Positions 1 through 6,739 are shown, numbered from the stretch's first letter. The stretch: 6,739 bases of DNA from an uncultured Clostridia bacterium (GCA_937901465.1 CALGTU010000162.1:1-6739), one strand, 5' to 3'. Notes: generated by a model from the sequence alone, not told the origin. A program made the numbers and translations.

Positions 1-132
1 GATTTGGTTGATTATCCCGACAGAGTAAAGGCTCATGCGAATATTGTGCTTTCCAAGACATCAAACGAAGGTGCAATAGCCGAACTCATAGAATACATCT
101 CAAAGCAACAGGAGGATAAAGCTAATGGATGA
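1..132 (+). CDS. C-terminal fragment of a gene, possibly HAD-family phosphatase
   Basis: An open frame runs in from the left edge and stops at TGA 130-132, giving 43 visible residues that begin DLVDYPDRVKAHANIVLSKT and end KANG. The pattern HAN-x-V followed by an acidic/glycine turn and GAIAELIEYI resembles the last strand and helix of HAD-superfamily phosphatases, both the KdsC type (usual tail: A-N/D-Y-V-T, then G-A-V-R-E) and the Cof type. The catalytic aspartate motifs lie upstream, outside the window, so the family call rests on a short tail and the substrate cannot be named. The frame overlaps the transketolase start by 8 bases (ATGGATGA), which implies cotranscription and probable translational coupling. 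A different family with a similar C-terminal helix is possible. Confidence 0.5.
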   Translation, partial: DLVDYPDRVKAHANIVLSKTSNEGAIAELIEYISKQQEDKANG

Positions 133-970
133 AATGATTAAAAAACAACTTGCCATAACTGCTTGCAAAGTAAGAATGGGCATTATTGAGGGCGTTTACA
201 ACGCAAAATCGGGACATCCCGGCGGATCACTCTCAATCGCCGATCTTTTGACATATCTTTATTCCGTAAAGATGAATGTAGATCCTAAAAACCCTAAAAT
301 GCCCGAAAGAGACAGACTTGTTCTTTCTAAAGGACATACAGCTCCCGCTCTTTATTCGGTTCTTGCAGAAAAAGGATTTTTCCCTAAGGAAGAACTCAAA
401 TCACTTCGTCATATAGGTGCTATGCTTCAGGGACACCCTGATATGAAGGGAACTCCCGGTGTTGATATGTCAACAGGTTCACTCGGTCAGGGCATTTCAG
501 CCGCTTGCGGTATGGCGCTTTCAGCAAAGCTTTCAGGCGACGCATATAAGGTTTATGCAATTCTCGGTGATGGTGAAACAGAAGAAGGTCAGGTTTGGGA
601 AGCAGCTATGTTTGCCGCACACAATAAGCTTGATAACCTCGTTGCAATAGTTGACTTCAATGGTCTTCAGATTGACGGCCCCATAACAGAAGTTTGTTCT
701 CCCGTTCCTTTCCCTGAAAAGTTTGAAGCTTTCGGCTGGCATGTAATCACTATGGACGCTCACGATTTCAACGATATCGAAAGAGCGTTTGATGAAGCTG
801 AAAAGATTTCAGGAAAACCCGTTGCTATTATCCAGAAGAGTGTTAAGGGTAAGGGCGTTTCGTTTATGGAAAATCAGGTTTCCTGGCATGGTGCTGCTCC
901 TAACGAAGAACAGTATAATCAGGCTATGAACGAACTCAATGCAAAACTTTCAGAACTGGAGGGCAACTAA
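125..970 (+). CDS. Transketolase, N-terminal (ThDP pyrophosphate-binding) subunit
   Basis: This 281-residue protein is the N-terminal half of a split transketolase. It binds the diphosphate and Mg2+ of thiamine diphosphate in the enzyme that moves two-carbon ketol units between sugar phosphates (xylulose-5-P, ribose-5-P, erythrose-4-P) in the cytoplasmic non-oxidative pentose phosphate pathway. Visible motifs are GHPGGSLS (30-37), SKGH (68-71), GHP (103-105), the ThDP motif GDGETEEG (148-155) closing with VDFN (176-179), KGKG (241-244) and WHG (254-256). About 280 residues is normal for a split N-half; one-piece transketolases are about 650. The start at 125 is chosen because AGGAGG (110-115) lies 9 bases upstream; the next ATG, at 134, would be too far away. 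It overlaps the preceding gene by 8 bases and is followed after one base by the C-terminal subunit. The family also includes close relatives acting on other ketoses (for example the apulose-4-phosphate transketolase pair), which sequence reading alone does not exclude. Confidence 0.95.
   Translation: MDEMIKKQLAITACKVRMGIIEGVYNAKSGHPGGSLSIADLLTYLYSVKMNVDPKNPKMPERDRLVLSKGHTAPALYSVLAEKGFFPKEELKSLRHIGAMLQGHPDMKGTPGVDMSTGSLGQGISAACGMALSAKLSGDAYKVYAILGDGETEEGQVWEAAMFAAHNKLDNLVAIVDFNGLQIDGPITEVCSPVPFPEKFEAFGWHVITMDAHDFNDIERAFDEAEKISGKPVAIIQKSVKGKGVSFMENQVSWHGAAPNEEQYNQAMNELNAKLSELEGN
958..963 (+). promoter_or_regulatory. Ribosome binding site deciding the start at 972
   Basis: GGAGGG lies inside the last codons of the upstream subunit, 8 bases before ATG 972. 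The alternative in-frame ATG at 939 has no comparable site and would add eleven residues not expected in the family, so 972 is the preferred start. Confidence 0.85.
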
Positions 971-971
971 A

Positions 972-1913
972 ATGGCTGAAATGGTAAAAATCGCAACAAG
1001 AGACAGTTACGGAAACGCTCTTGCTGAACTCGGTGAAAAACTTGATAATCTCGTTGTTCTCGATGCAGACCTCGCTGCAGCAACAAAGACAGGTATATTC
1101 AAGAAAAAATTCCCCGAAAAATTTATAGATTGCGGTATTGCAGAAAGCAATATGATAGGCGTTGCGGCTGGTCTTGCTACAACAGGAAAAGTAGTTTTTG
1201 CATCATCATTTGCTATGTTTGCCGCAGGAAGAGCGTTTGAACAGATAAGAAACTCAGTAGGATATCCTCATATTCCCGTTAAAATCGGTGCAACACACGC
1301 AGGTATCTCTGTAGGTGAAGACGGTGCAACACATCAGTGTAACGAAGATATCGCCCTTATGAGAACAATTCCCGGAATGACAATTATAAACCCCGCCGAT
1401 GATGTTGAAGCAAAGGCAGCAGTTTTTGCAGCAGCAGAACACGACGGCCCTGTATATCTTCGTTTCGGAAGACTTGCAACACCCGTTTTCAATAACCCTG
1501 AAACATATAAGTTTGAACTCGGAAAAGGCGTTCAGCTTAAAGACGGAAACGATATAACAATTGTAGCAACAGGTCTTATGGTTTACGAAGCAATTGTTGC
1601 CGCAGAAGAACTTGCAAAAGACGGAATAAACGCAAGAGTTATAAATATCCATACAATAAAGCCCATTGATAAGGATATTATCATCAAGGCAGCTAAAGAA
1701 ACAGGCAAGATAGTAACAGTTGAAGAACACAGCGTAATAGGCGGTCTCGGAAGTGCTGTTTCAGATGTTGTAACAGAAAGCTGTCCCGTTCCCGTGATCA
1801 AAATCGGAGTCAACGACAGATTTGGTTATTCAGGTCCCGCGGTTAAACTTCTTAAAGAATTCGGTCTTTGCTCTGAAAATATCATAGAAACAGTAAAATC
1901 AGCACTTAAATAA
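972..1913 (+). CDS. Transketolase, C-terminal (pyrimidine-binding) subunit
   Basis: This 313-residue protein supplies the pyrimidine-binding and C-terminal domains of the split transketolase. With the adjacent subunit it should form the active enzyme, whose ThDP sites lie at the interface between the two chains. The pyrimidine domain covers roughly residues 5-170 and contains CGIAESNM (54-61), whose glutamate E58 matches the conserved residue that activates the ThDP aminopyrimidine. It also contains GEDGATHQ (115-122) and the RTIPGM loop (131-136). The C-terminal transketolase domain, roughly 185-310, carries EEHSVIGGLGSAV (251-263). Length is normal for the split form, and no frameshift or missing key residue is seen. 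It begins one base after the stop of the N-terminal subunit, so the two should be made in step from one mRNA, and a terminator follows 10 bases after its stop. 1-deoxyxylulose-5-phosphate synthase and pyruvate dehydrogenase E1-beta share this fold, but the split two-gene layout and the motifs fit transketolase better. Confidence 0.95.
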   Translation: MAEMVKIATRDSYGNALAELGEKLDNLVVLDADLAAATKTGIFKKKFPEKFIDCGIAESNMIGVAAGLATTGKVVFASSFAMFAAGRAFEQIRNSVGYPHIPVKIGATHAGISVGEDGATHQCNEDIALMRTIPGMTIINPADDVEAKAAVFAAAEHDGPVYLRFGRLATPVFNNPETYKFELGKGVQLKDGNDITIVATGLMVYEAIVAAEELAKDGINARVINIHTIKPIDKDIIIKAAKETGKIVTVEEHSVIGGLGSAVSDVVTESCPVPVIKIGVNDRFGYSGPAVKLLKEFGLCSENIIETVKSALK

Positions 1914-1923
1914 CTGAAATTAA

Positions 1924-1958
1924 AAGGCATTTTCTATATGAAAATGCCTTCATTTTTT
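1924..1958 (+). terminator. Intrinsic (Rho-independent) terminator of the transketolase operon
   Basis: A perfect 11-bp stem, AAGGCATTTTC (1924-1934) with GAAAATGCCTT (1940-1950), closes a 5-base TATAT loop and is followed by CA and six T residues (1953-1958). A second six-T run lies at 1962-1967. It starts 10 bases after the transketolase stop and separates this operon from the sensor gene downstream. Confidence 0.93.
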
Positions 1959-1969
1959 GCCTTTTTTCG

Positions 1970-1998
1970 TTGAAATTTCTTTTCTGTTGTGATATTAT
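1970..1998 (+). promoter_or_regulatory. Sigma-A type promoter for the sensor kinase gene
   Basis: The -35 box TTGAAA (1970-1975, consensus TTGACA) and the -10 box TATTAT (1993-1998, consensus TATAAT) are separated by exactly 17 bases, the optimal spacing. Each box differs from consensus at one position. It lies just after the upstream terminator. The predicted start of transcription is near 2004-2006, giving a leader of about 30 bases. An in-frame GTG at 1989 falls inside this promoter, which argues against the longer reading of the sensor gene. Confidence 0.75.
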
Positions 1999-2003
1999 TA
2001 AAG

Positions 2004-2021
2004 TGTGTAACCATTTTCACA
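2004..2021 (+). promoter_or_regulatory. Imperfect dyad at the predicted transcription start, possible operator
   Basis: TGTGTAACCATTTTCACA has arms that match at six of nine pairs: the outer four (TGTG/CACA) and two inner A-T pairs. It begins six bases downstream of the -10 box and ends just before the ribosome binding site, a position where a bound repressor would block transcription. As RNA it would form only a weak hairpin. A chance palindrome is quite possible in AT-rich sequence. Confidence 0.25.
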
Positions 2022-2024
2022 ATC

Positions 2025-2032
2025 AGAGGTGA
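2025..2032 (+). promoter_or_regulatory. Ribosome binding site of the sensor kinase gene
   Basis: AGAGGTGA resembles the canonical AGGAGGTGA. Two adjacent in-frame ATG codons follow, at 2034 and 2037. The GAGG core is 4 bases from the first and 7 from the second, so 2037 has the better spacing; the one-residue difference has no functional consequence. Confidence 0.8.
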
Positions 2033-2036
2033 TATG

Positions 2037-5000
2037 ATGAAAAATAAATCAGGCGGAATTTTCAAAAGTATAGTAGTAATTCTGCTTTGTATAATGATAA
2101 ATATAATAGGAAAAAACCTTGCAATCCATTTTACTCTTCCTTTGTGGCTTGACACAATAGGAACCTGCATTGCCGCTTATTTTACAGGTATCTGGGGTGC
2201 TGTTGTAACAGCGGTCGGCGGAATTGCCTTTTATGGCATTTTCTTTGAAACCACATGGTATTACTACATAATAACCGCTGTGATTATCGCATTTTTCTAT
2301 GGTTTATGCGTTAAAAAAGACAGATTCATGAGTTTTACAAAGGCTATGCTTTCAGGCTATTGGGCAGGTATCATTTCAATAATAGTTTCTGTTCCCGTAA
2401 ATATGTTTGTAAACGGTGGGAAAAGCGGAAATTACTGGGGCGGAATATTTTTTGATATGCTTATTTATAAAGAAACTCCGATATTATTCTGCTCGATATG
2501 TGACCAGCTTGTCATTGATTGTATAGACAAAATGCTTTCGGTTGCGATAGCTTATCTTATAATTATTCTTGTAAAGAAAATCCCGTTAAAAAAATCAATA
2601 ACAATTTCAAAAACCTTCTCCTTCTTTGTCGCTTTCTTTGTATCATTCACAATTCTTCTTTCATCACCCGTTGATACTTTTGCCGAAAGCAGAAAAGAAA
2701 ATTTTGTAGCAACGATTTATGATAATAAAAACGGACTTATTTCTTCCGAAGCAAACGCGATAGCCGAAACTAATGACGGCTATATCTGGATAGGAAGCTA
2801 TGCCGGTCTTACAAGATTTGACGGCAGGAATTTTGAATTCATAACCGAAGGCGGAATAACAAGCGTAACCGCACTTTTCACAGACAGCAAAGGAAGACTT
2901 CTTGTCGGAACAAACGATAACGGAATAGCAATCTATGAAAACGGAAAATTTTCTTTCCGTTCCTCAAAAGACGGACTTTCAGCAAATTCAATACGTTGTT
3001 TTGCTGAATCCGATGATGGTTCAATCTATATCGGAACAACCGATCGTATCTCAAAAATGTCAAAAAGCGGAGAGATAACAGTTCTCGATTCACAGATAAC
3101 CTATGTAAACTCAATGGTTTTTGATAATGGTAAACTTGTTTGCGTAAATAACTATGGCGAACTTGTTGTAATAGAAAACGACAAGGACGAAAAAACATAT
3201 ACTCCCGATGTTGAAAATGCTTATTTTACCTGCGTTGATAAAAACGGAGATGATATTTTTGTCGGAACATCAGGGGATACATTTGAAAAAATAAGCATAA
3301 CAGATAATGGTTTTTCTGTTATCGACAGAAAATCAGATGACGAACTTATCTCTGTCCGTGAAATACACAGAGACAGCAAGGGAAGAATCTGGATTTCAGC
3401 AGACAGTGGAATAGGCTATGTAAAAAACAAAACGCTCCATAAACTTTCTTATGATGATTTTGACAGCTCGATAGAGGGCATTCTCGAAGATTATCAGGGA
3501 AATATCTGGATTGCATCGTCAAGATACGGCGTTATGAAACTTTCAGAAAGCTATTTCGAAAATCTTTTTGAAAACAATCATGCTACAAACTCTGTAACAA
3601 ATGCTATCTGTTATCATAACGGACTTTATTACTGCGGAACAGATAATGGACTTGTGATTATAGATAATTTCTCTAAAACAACAGTAGAGAATGAACTGAC
3701 AGAACTTCTTTCGGATGCAAGAATAAGATGCGTTTCAAAGGATTCAAAAGATAATCTGTGGTTTTCTACATATAGCGATTCGGGACTTGTAAAGTATTCG
3801 CCCGAAGGAGAAATAAAAACCTTTACAACTACAGACGGAACAACATCAGACAGATTCCGTTGTTTCACAGAGCTTTCCGACGGAACTCTCGTTTTCGGAA
3901 CAAACAGTGGTATCAACTTCATCAGAGATGATAAGGTAATAAATACTCTTACCGATAAAGATGGTCTTATGAATCAGCAGATTCTCTGCCTGCTTACAGA
4001 TAAAGACGGACTTCTTTATGCTTCAAGCGATGGCGATGGAATATATGTAATAAAGGATAATAAAATCATTGATAATATTTCTCTTGATGATGGTCTTACA
4101 TCCGGCGTAATTTTAAGAATGATACCCTATAACGAGGGATTTTTCGTTGTAACAAGTAATTCTCTTTGTTATCTCGAAGACGGCAAAGCAAGAACTTTAA
4201 CAAATTTCCCTTATTATAACAACTATGATGTCAAGATAATCGGAGAAAAGGCATGTATCCTTTCAAGTGCGGGTATATATCTTGTTGATATAGAAGAACT
4301 TCTTTCGGATAAAGAACTCAATTATAAACTTTATGATTATCACGACGGACTTTCAGACGCACTCACAGCAAACTCCTGGAATTATGTTGATAAATCAGGA
4401 AAACTCTATTTCTGTACCAATGGCGGAGTAAGCTGTTTCTACCCTTCAAAGATATATAACTATGTTTTTGAATATCGTTACAGCCTTTCATCTGTCAGAT
4501 CAGACGGACAGAATATCGCGATATCGGGTGATACAATAACTATTCCTGCTGAAAGCAGATTTGTTTCTCTCGAGGCTTCTGTAAGAAACTATCTTGCTTC
4601 AAATCCCAAAATGCGATTTTTTGTGAAAGAACTCAATTCAACTCCTTCAACCTATGATTATAAAAATCTTGAATCAATTCAGATTACTAATCTCGAAGAG
4701 GGAGAATATACCGTCTGCATACAGATTTTAAGCGACGACGGAACAGTTTTAAGCGAAAGAAATTATACTCTTATCAAAAAACCTCATGCATGGGAAACTT
4801 CCTTGTATAAATTCTATTTAAGGGGAGTTACTATATGGATTATTATTGCAACTTTATGGATGATAATCACAACAGGAACAACAATAAATAGCGATAAGAA
4901 GATGGAAAAAATGAGATATCAGGCTAAGAGTGAATTTCTTGCCAATATGTCTCATGAATTCAGAACCCCCGTAAATACCATTCTCGGCATGAATGAAATG

Positions 5001-6725
5001 ATAATGCAGGACGCCGAAAGTGATACAGTTTTAGAATATTCTGATAACATCAAAACAGCGGGCGCACGTCTTATGACAATGATAAACGATGTTTTGGATT
5101 ATTCAACAATTGAATCGGGCAAACTCGAACTGACATCCGAAAAATACGATCTTGAAAATCTTCTTCGCGATGAAGTTGCTGTTTTAAAATATACAGCAGG
5201 AAAGAAGAATCTTGAAACGGTTGTTGTTATTGATGATAATCTTCCGATAGAGGTTGAAGGCGATTATCACAGAGTAAAACAGATAATGGATAACCTTGTT
5301 TCAAATGCCGTTAAATATACCGATGAAGGTCAGATAACATTCTCAGTAAGCGGTGAATCCATTGATGATGACAGCTTCATACTCGGAATAACAGTTGCCG
5401 ATACAGGATCAGGTGTTGCCGATGAAAATTTTGAAAAGATTTTCGATAGTTTCGACCGTTTAGGCAACAGAAATAAAGTAATGGTAGAGGGAACAGGACT
5501 CGGACTTTCAATCACAAAGAACCTTGTTGAAATGATGAACGGAACAATAGATGTCAAGAGTGTTCTAGGCTCAGGTTCTGTATTCTCGGTTAAAATTCCA
5601 CAGAAAATATCGGGCGATAAATCGATAGGAATATTCAATTTCACACCCGAAAAGAAATTGAAGAAAGCCTTTTATGTTGAAAACGTAAAAGTTCTTGCTG
5701 TCGATGATAACCGTATGAATCTTGCGGTTTTAAGCGGACTTCTTAAAAAATACGGAATTGTTCCCGATACCGCACGTGGCGGAGAAGAGTGTTTTGAACT
5801 TTGCAAAGCAAATAAATATGACCTTATTCTTATGGACCATATGATGCCTTCTCCCGACGGTATTGAAACTATGCATAAGATAAGAAATGAAAATCCGCTC
5901 AATAAAGAAACATCAATAGTTGTTTTAACAGCAAATGCCGTTTCGGGAGCGAAACAGAAATATCTCGATGAAGGTTTTGATGACTATTTAAGTAAACCCG
6001 TTGAAACAAACTTCTTGGAACAGGTTCTTTTAAAGCATCTTCCCGAAGAGCTGATAACAGAAATTTCCGATGAAGAAAATTCATTTTCTTTATCTTCTCC
6101 GACAGATTCAAACGATGGTGAAATAGACAAAAACATGGGCCTTAAGTATTGTGGTTCAAGTGAAGAACTCTATAACGAAATCGTTGAAAGCTATTGTACA
6201 GAGGGAAGAAAATACAGAGAAAAACTCATAACTTATGTTGAAAACGATGATATGCAGAATTATGCGATAATAGCACATACACTCAAAAGTACATCTCTTA
6301 ACATAGGAGCAAAGAGATTTTCTGAATTTGCAAAAGAACATGAATTTGCCTCAAAGCAGAACGATAAGGCAAAGATAAAAGAATCATTTGATGATTTTCT
6401 TACACATCTCGATAAGGTTATTTCAGAGGCGGAAGAAATGATAGGTATTTCTCATGAAGAACTGCCTAAACTTCATCATAACGAAATTTCAGGTGAAAAA
6501 TACAGATATATGCTCGTCGAACTGTGCGATTATATTGAAGGTTATGAAATGACCGAATCGCTTGAAACAATAGATAAACTTCTTTCAGTTAAAACAGACG
6601 ATGGTATTTCTGAAAAAGCAGAACCTCTTCTTTCTGAAGTCAAAAAACTCGTAGACGATTTTGATTATATAACCGCGTCAGAAAAACTCGGAATTTTTAT
6701 TAAAGAAAACGGAGCTGATAAATAA
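2037..6725 (+). CDS. Hybrid sensor histidine kinase: membrane domain, double propeller, HK, receiver, HPt
   Basis: This 1562-residue protein is a membrane-anchored sensor with a built-in phosphorelay. Residues 9-180 form about six hydrophobic segments; LPLWLDTIGT (34-43) recalls ECF-transporter S-component-like domains found on some clostridial sensors. A further helix at 193-211 ends in a signal-peptidase-like SPVDTFA. About fourteen Reg_prop beta-propeller repeats follow (242-806), then a Y_Y_Y-like beta domain (about 845-916) and a membrane helix (930-950). The kinase has H-box SHEFRTP with H973, N-box DNLVSNAVKY (1085-1094), G1 DTGSG (1122-1126) and G2 GTGLGL (1152-1157). The receiver has D1223/D1224, phosphoacceptor D1267, T1298 and K1320; the HPt has AHTLKS with H1414. 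All phosphorelay residues are present, so the expected route is H973 to D1267 to H1414 and then to a separate regulator. Basic residues after the sixth segment (KKIPLKK) put the propellers outside and the kinase inside. Bacteroides-type HTCS proteins share the propeller/Y_Y_Y/kinase/receiver order and often sense glycans, but end in an AraC DNA-binding domain that is absent here. The ligand is unknown. Its own promoter lies upstream, and the next gene overlaps its stop codon. Confidence 0.93.
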   Translation: MKNKSGGIFKSIVVILLCIMINIIGKNLAIHFTLPLWLDTIGTCIAAYFTGIWGAVVTAVGGIAFYGIFFETTWYYYIITAVIIAFFYGLCVKKDRFMSFTKAMLSGYWAGIISIIVSVPVNMFVNGGKSGNYWGGIFFDMLIYKETPILFCSICDQLVIDCIDKMLSVAIAYLIIILVKKIPLKKSITISKTFSFFVAFFVSFTILLSSPVDTFAESRKENFVATIYDNKNGLISSEANAIAETNDGYIWIGSYAGLTRFDGRNFEFITEGGITSVTALFTDSKGRLLVGTNDNGIAIYENGKFSFRSSKDGLSANSIRCFAESDDGSIYIGTTDRISKMSKSGEITVLDSQITYVNSMVFDNGKLVCVNNYGELVVIENDKDEKTYTPDVENAYFTCVDKNGDDIFVGTSGDTFEKISITDNGFSVIDRKSDDELISVREIHRDSKGRIWISADSGIGYVKNKTLHKLSYDDFDSSIEGILEDYQGNIWIASSRYGVMKLSESYFENLFENNHATNSVTNAICYHNGLYYCGTDNGLVIIDNFSKTTVENELTELLSDARIRCVSKDSKDNLWFSTYSDSGLVKYSPEGEIKTFTTTDGTTSDRFRCFTELSDGTLVFGTNSGINFIRDDKVINTLTDKDGLMNQQILCLLTDKDGLLYASSDGDGIYVIKDNKIIDNISLDDGLTSGVILRMIPYNEGFFVVTSNSLCYLEDGKARTLTNFPYYNNYDVKIIGEKACILSSAGIYLVDIEELLSDKELNYKLYDYHDGLSDALTANSWNYVDKSGKLYFCTNGGVSCFYPSKIYNYVFEYRYSLSSVRSDGQNIAISGDTITIPAESRFVSLEASVRNYLASNPKMRFFVKELNSTPSTYDYKNLESIQITNLEEGEYTVCIQILSDDGTVLSERNYTLIKKPHAWETSLYKFYLRGVTIWIIIATLWMIITTGTTINSDKKMEKMRYQAKSEFLANMSHEFRTPVNTILGMNEMIMQDAESDTVLEYSDNIKTAGARLMTMINDVLDYSTIESGKLELTSEKYDLENLLRDEVAVLKYTAGKKNLETVVVIDDNLPIEVEGDYHRVKQIMDNLVSNAVKYTDEGQITFSVSGESIDDDSFILGITVADTGSGVADENFEKIFDSFDRLGNRNKVMVEGTGLGLSITKNLVEMMNGTIDVKSVLGSGSVFSVKIPQKISGDKSIGIFNFTPEKKLKKAFYVENVKVLAVDDNRMNLAVLSGLLKKYGIVPDTARGGEECFELCKANKYDLILMDHMMPSPDGIETMHKIRNENPLNKETSIVVLTANAVSGAKQKYLDEGFDDYLSKPVETNFLEQVLLKHLPEELITEISDEENSFSLSSPTDSNDGEIDKNMGLKYCGSSEELYNEIVESYCTEGRKYREKLITYVENDDMQNYAIIAHTLKSTSLNIGAKRFSEFAKEHEFASKQNDKAKIKESFDDFLTHLDKVISEAEEMIGISHEELPKLHHNEISGEKYRYMLVELCDYIEGYEMTESLETIDKLLSVKTDDGISEKAEPLLSEVKKLVDDFDYITASEKLGIFIKENGADK
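2601..2684 (+). other. Internal signal-peptide-like segment within the sensor (residues 189-216)
   Basis: The segment has the three parts of a Gram-positive signal peptide: a basic stretch ending at SK (KKSITISK, 185-192), a hydrophobic core rich in Phe (193-209), and a polar c-region SPVDTFA followed by ES. T214 and A216 sit at positions -3 and -1 of a plausible signal peptidase I site. It may simply act as an uncleaved seventh membrane helix that exports the propellers. Its resemblance to a start-of-protein signal suggests that the membrane domain before it was added to an older receptor; this is inference. Confidence 0.5.
2760..4454 (+). repeat. About fourteen Reg_prop beta-propeller repeats (protein-level repeat)
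   Basis: Repeats of about 40 residues (242-806 of the sensor) follow the pattern D-x-x-G-x-[LI]-[WY]-[IVF]-[GS]-[TS], often preceded by a DGL-[ST] linker. Clear signature strands are IWIGS (250-254), LVGT (289-292), IYIGT (330-334), FVGT (408-411), IWIS (451-454), IWIAS (490-494), YYCGT (531-535), LWFST (574-578), LVFGT (618-622), LYASS (660-664) and LYFCT (790-794). Weaker copies are near 359-380, 695-716 and 734-752. Fourteen repeats would make two seven-bladed propellers, as known for this receptor class, with the break near residue 505-520. The repetition is in the protein only; no DNA-level tandem repeat is seen. Confidence 0.8.
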
Positions 6726-6739
6726 TGAAAAGAACAATA
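6725..6739 (+). CDS. Start of the next gene, cut by the window edge
   Basis: An ATG overlaps the sensor's TAA by one base (TAATG), and five codons, MKRTI, are visible. GGAG at 6711-6714, 10 bases upstream, is a plausible ribosome binding site. The overlap suggests translational coupling with the sensor. Response regulators often begin with a short basic start followed by a hydrophobic strand, and such a partner is what the sensor lacks, but five residues do not identify a family. Confidence 0.6.

Noticed and set aside
939..971. A longer transketolase C-subunit starting at ATG 939.
   Set aside because: It would overlap the upstream gene by 32 bases and lacks a good ribosome binding site, while GGAGGG at 958-963 is well placed for 972.
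1254..1730. A 158-codon open frame on the minus strand rich in Cys and Phe.
   Set aside because: It lies wholly inside the well-supported transketolase C-terminal subunit. Its odd composition is what antisense reading of this codon usage produces, and no known motif is seen.
1989..2036. A longer version of the sensor starting at GTG 1989.
   Set aside because: The GTG overlaps the -10 box, so it would not be in the transcript, and no ribosome binding site precedes it. The AGAGGTGA site supports 2034/2037.
1914..2036. A riboswitch in the leader of the sensor gene, suggested by the transporter-like domain.
   Set aside because: The predicted leader is only about 30 bases, too short for a known vitamin riboswitch, and the only strong hairpin is the upstream operon's terminator, before the promoter.
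1934..2170. A minus-strand open frame of 78 codons spanning the intergenic region.
   Set aside because: It reads through the terminator stem and the promoter and into the sensor gene's coding strand. The product is low-complexity and lysine/isoleucine-rich with no recognisable family.
1..6739. The transketolase genes and the sensor as one functional system.
   Set aside because: They share a strand, but a strong terminator and a separate promoter lie between them and nothing in the sensor points to pentose phosphates. Adjacency alone is not enough.

Overview
The window is low to moderate in GC, its genes all lie on the + strand and are tightly packed, and the Shine-Dalgarno sites are strong (AGGAGG type). 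Together with a transketolase split into two subunits and a very large hybrid sensor kinase, this suggests an anaerobic Firmicute of the class Clostridia, perhaps a gut or rumen Oscillospiraceae/Lachnospiraceae-type organism. That placement is inferred from gene style; there is no rRNA marker here.

Region 1 (1-1913) is the end of an operon. It starts with the last 43 codons of a gene whose tail resembles HAD-family phosphatases. This overlaps by 8 bases the N-terminal (thiamine-diphosphate-binding) half of transketolase (125-970), and the C-terminal half (972-1913) follows after a single base. The two halves should assemble into one enzyme of the non-oxidative pentose phosphate pathway. A strong intrinsic terminator (1924-1958) closes the unit.

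Region 2 (1914-2036) is a 123-base intergenic stretch. It holds that terminator, a near-consensus sigma-A promoter (TTGAAA, 17-base spacer, TATTAT), an imperfect dyad at the predicted transcription start, and the ribosome binding site of the next gene.

Region 3 (2037-6725) is one 1562-residue gene. In order it encodes a polytopic membrane domain resembling ECF-transporter S components, a signal-peptide-like segment, about fourteen beta-propeller repeats of the two-component-regulator type, a Y_Y_Y-like beta domain, one membrane helix, a histidine kinase core, a receiver, an HPt domain and an uncharacterised helical tail. The predicted topology puts the propellers outside the cell and the phosphorelay inside. 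No DNA-binding domain is present, so the signal must pass to a separate protein. The next gene starts in the stop codon of the kinase (TAATG) and only five codons (MKRTI) are visible; a response regulator would fit but cannot be confirmed here.

The most interesting item is the architecture of this sensor: a complete small-molecule-transporter-like membrane module joined to what looks like an intact secretion signal plus double propeller. I see no CRISPR array, tRNA, rRNA, insertion sequence or phage feature.
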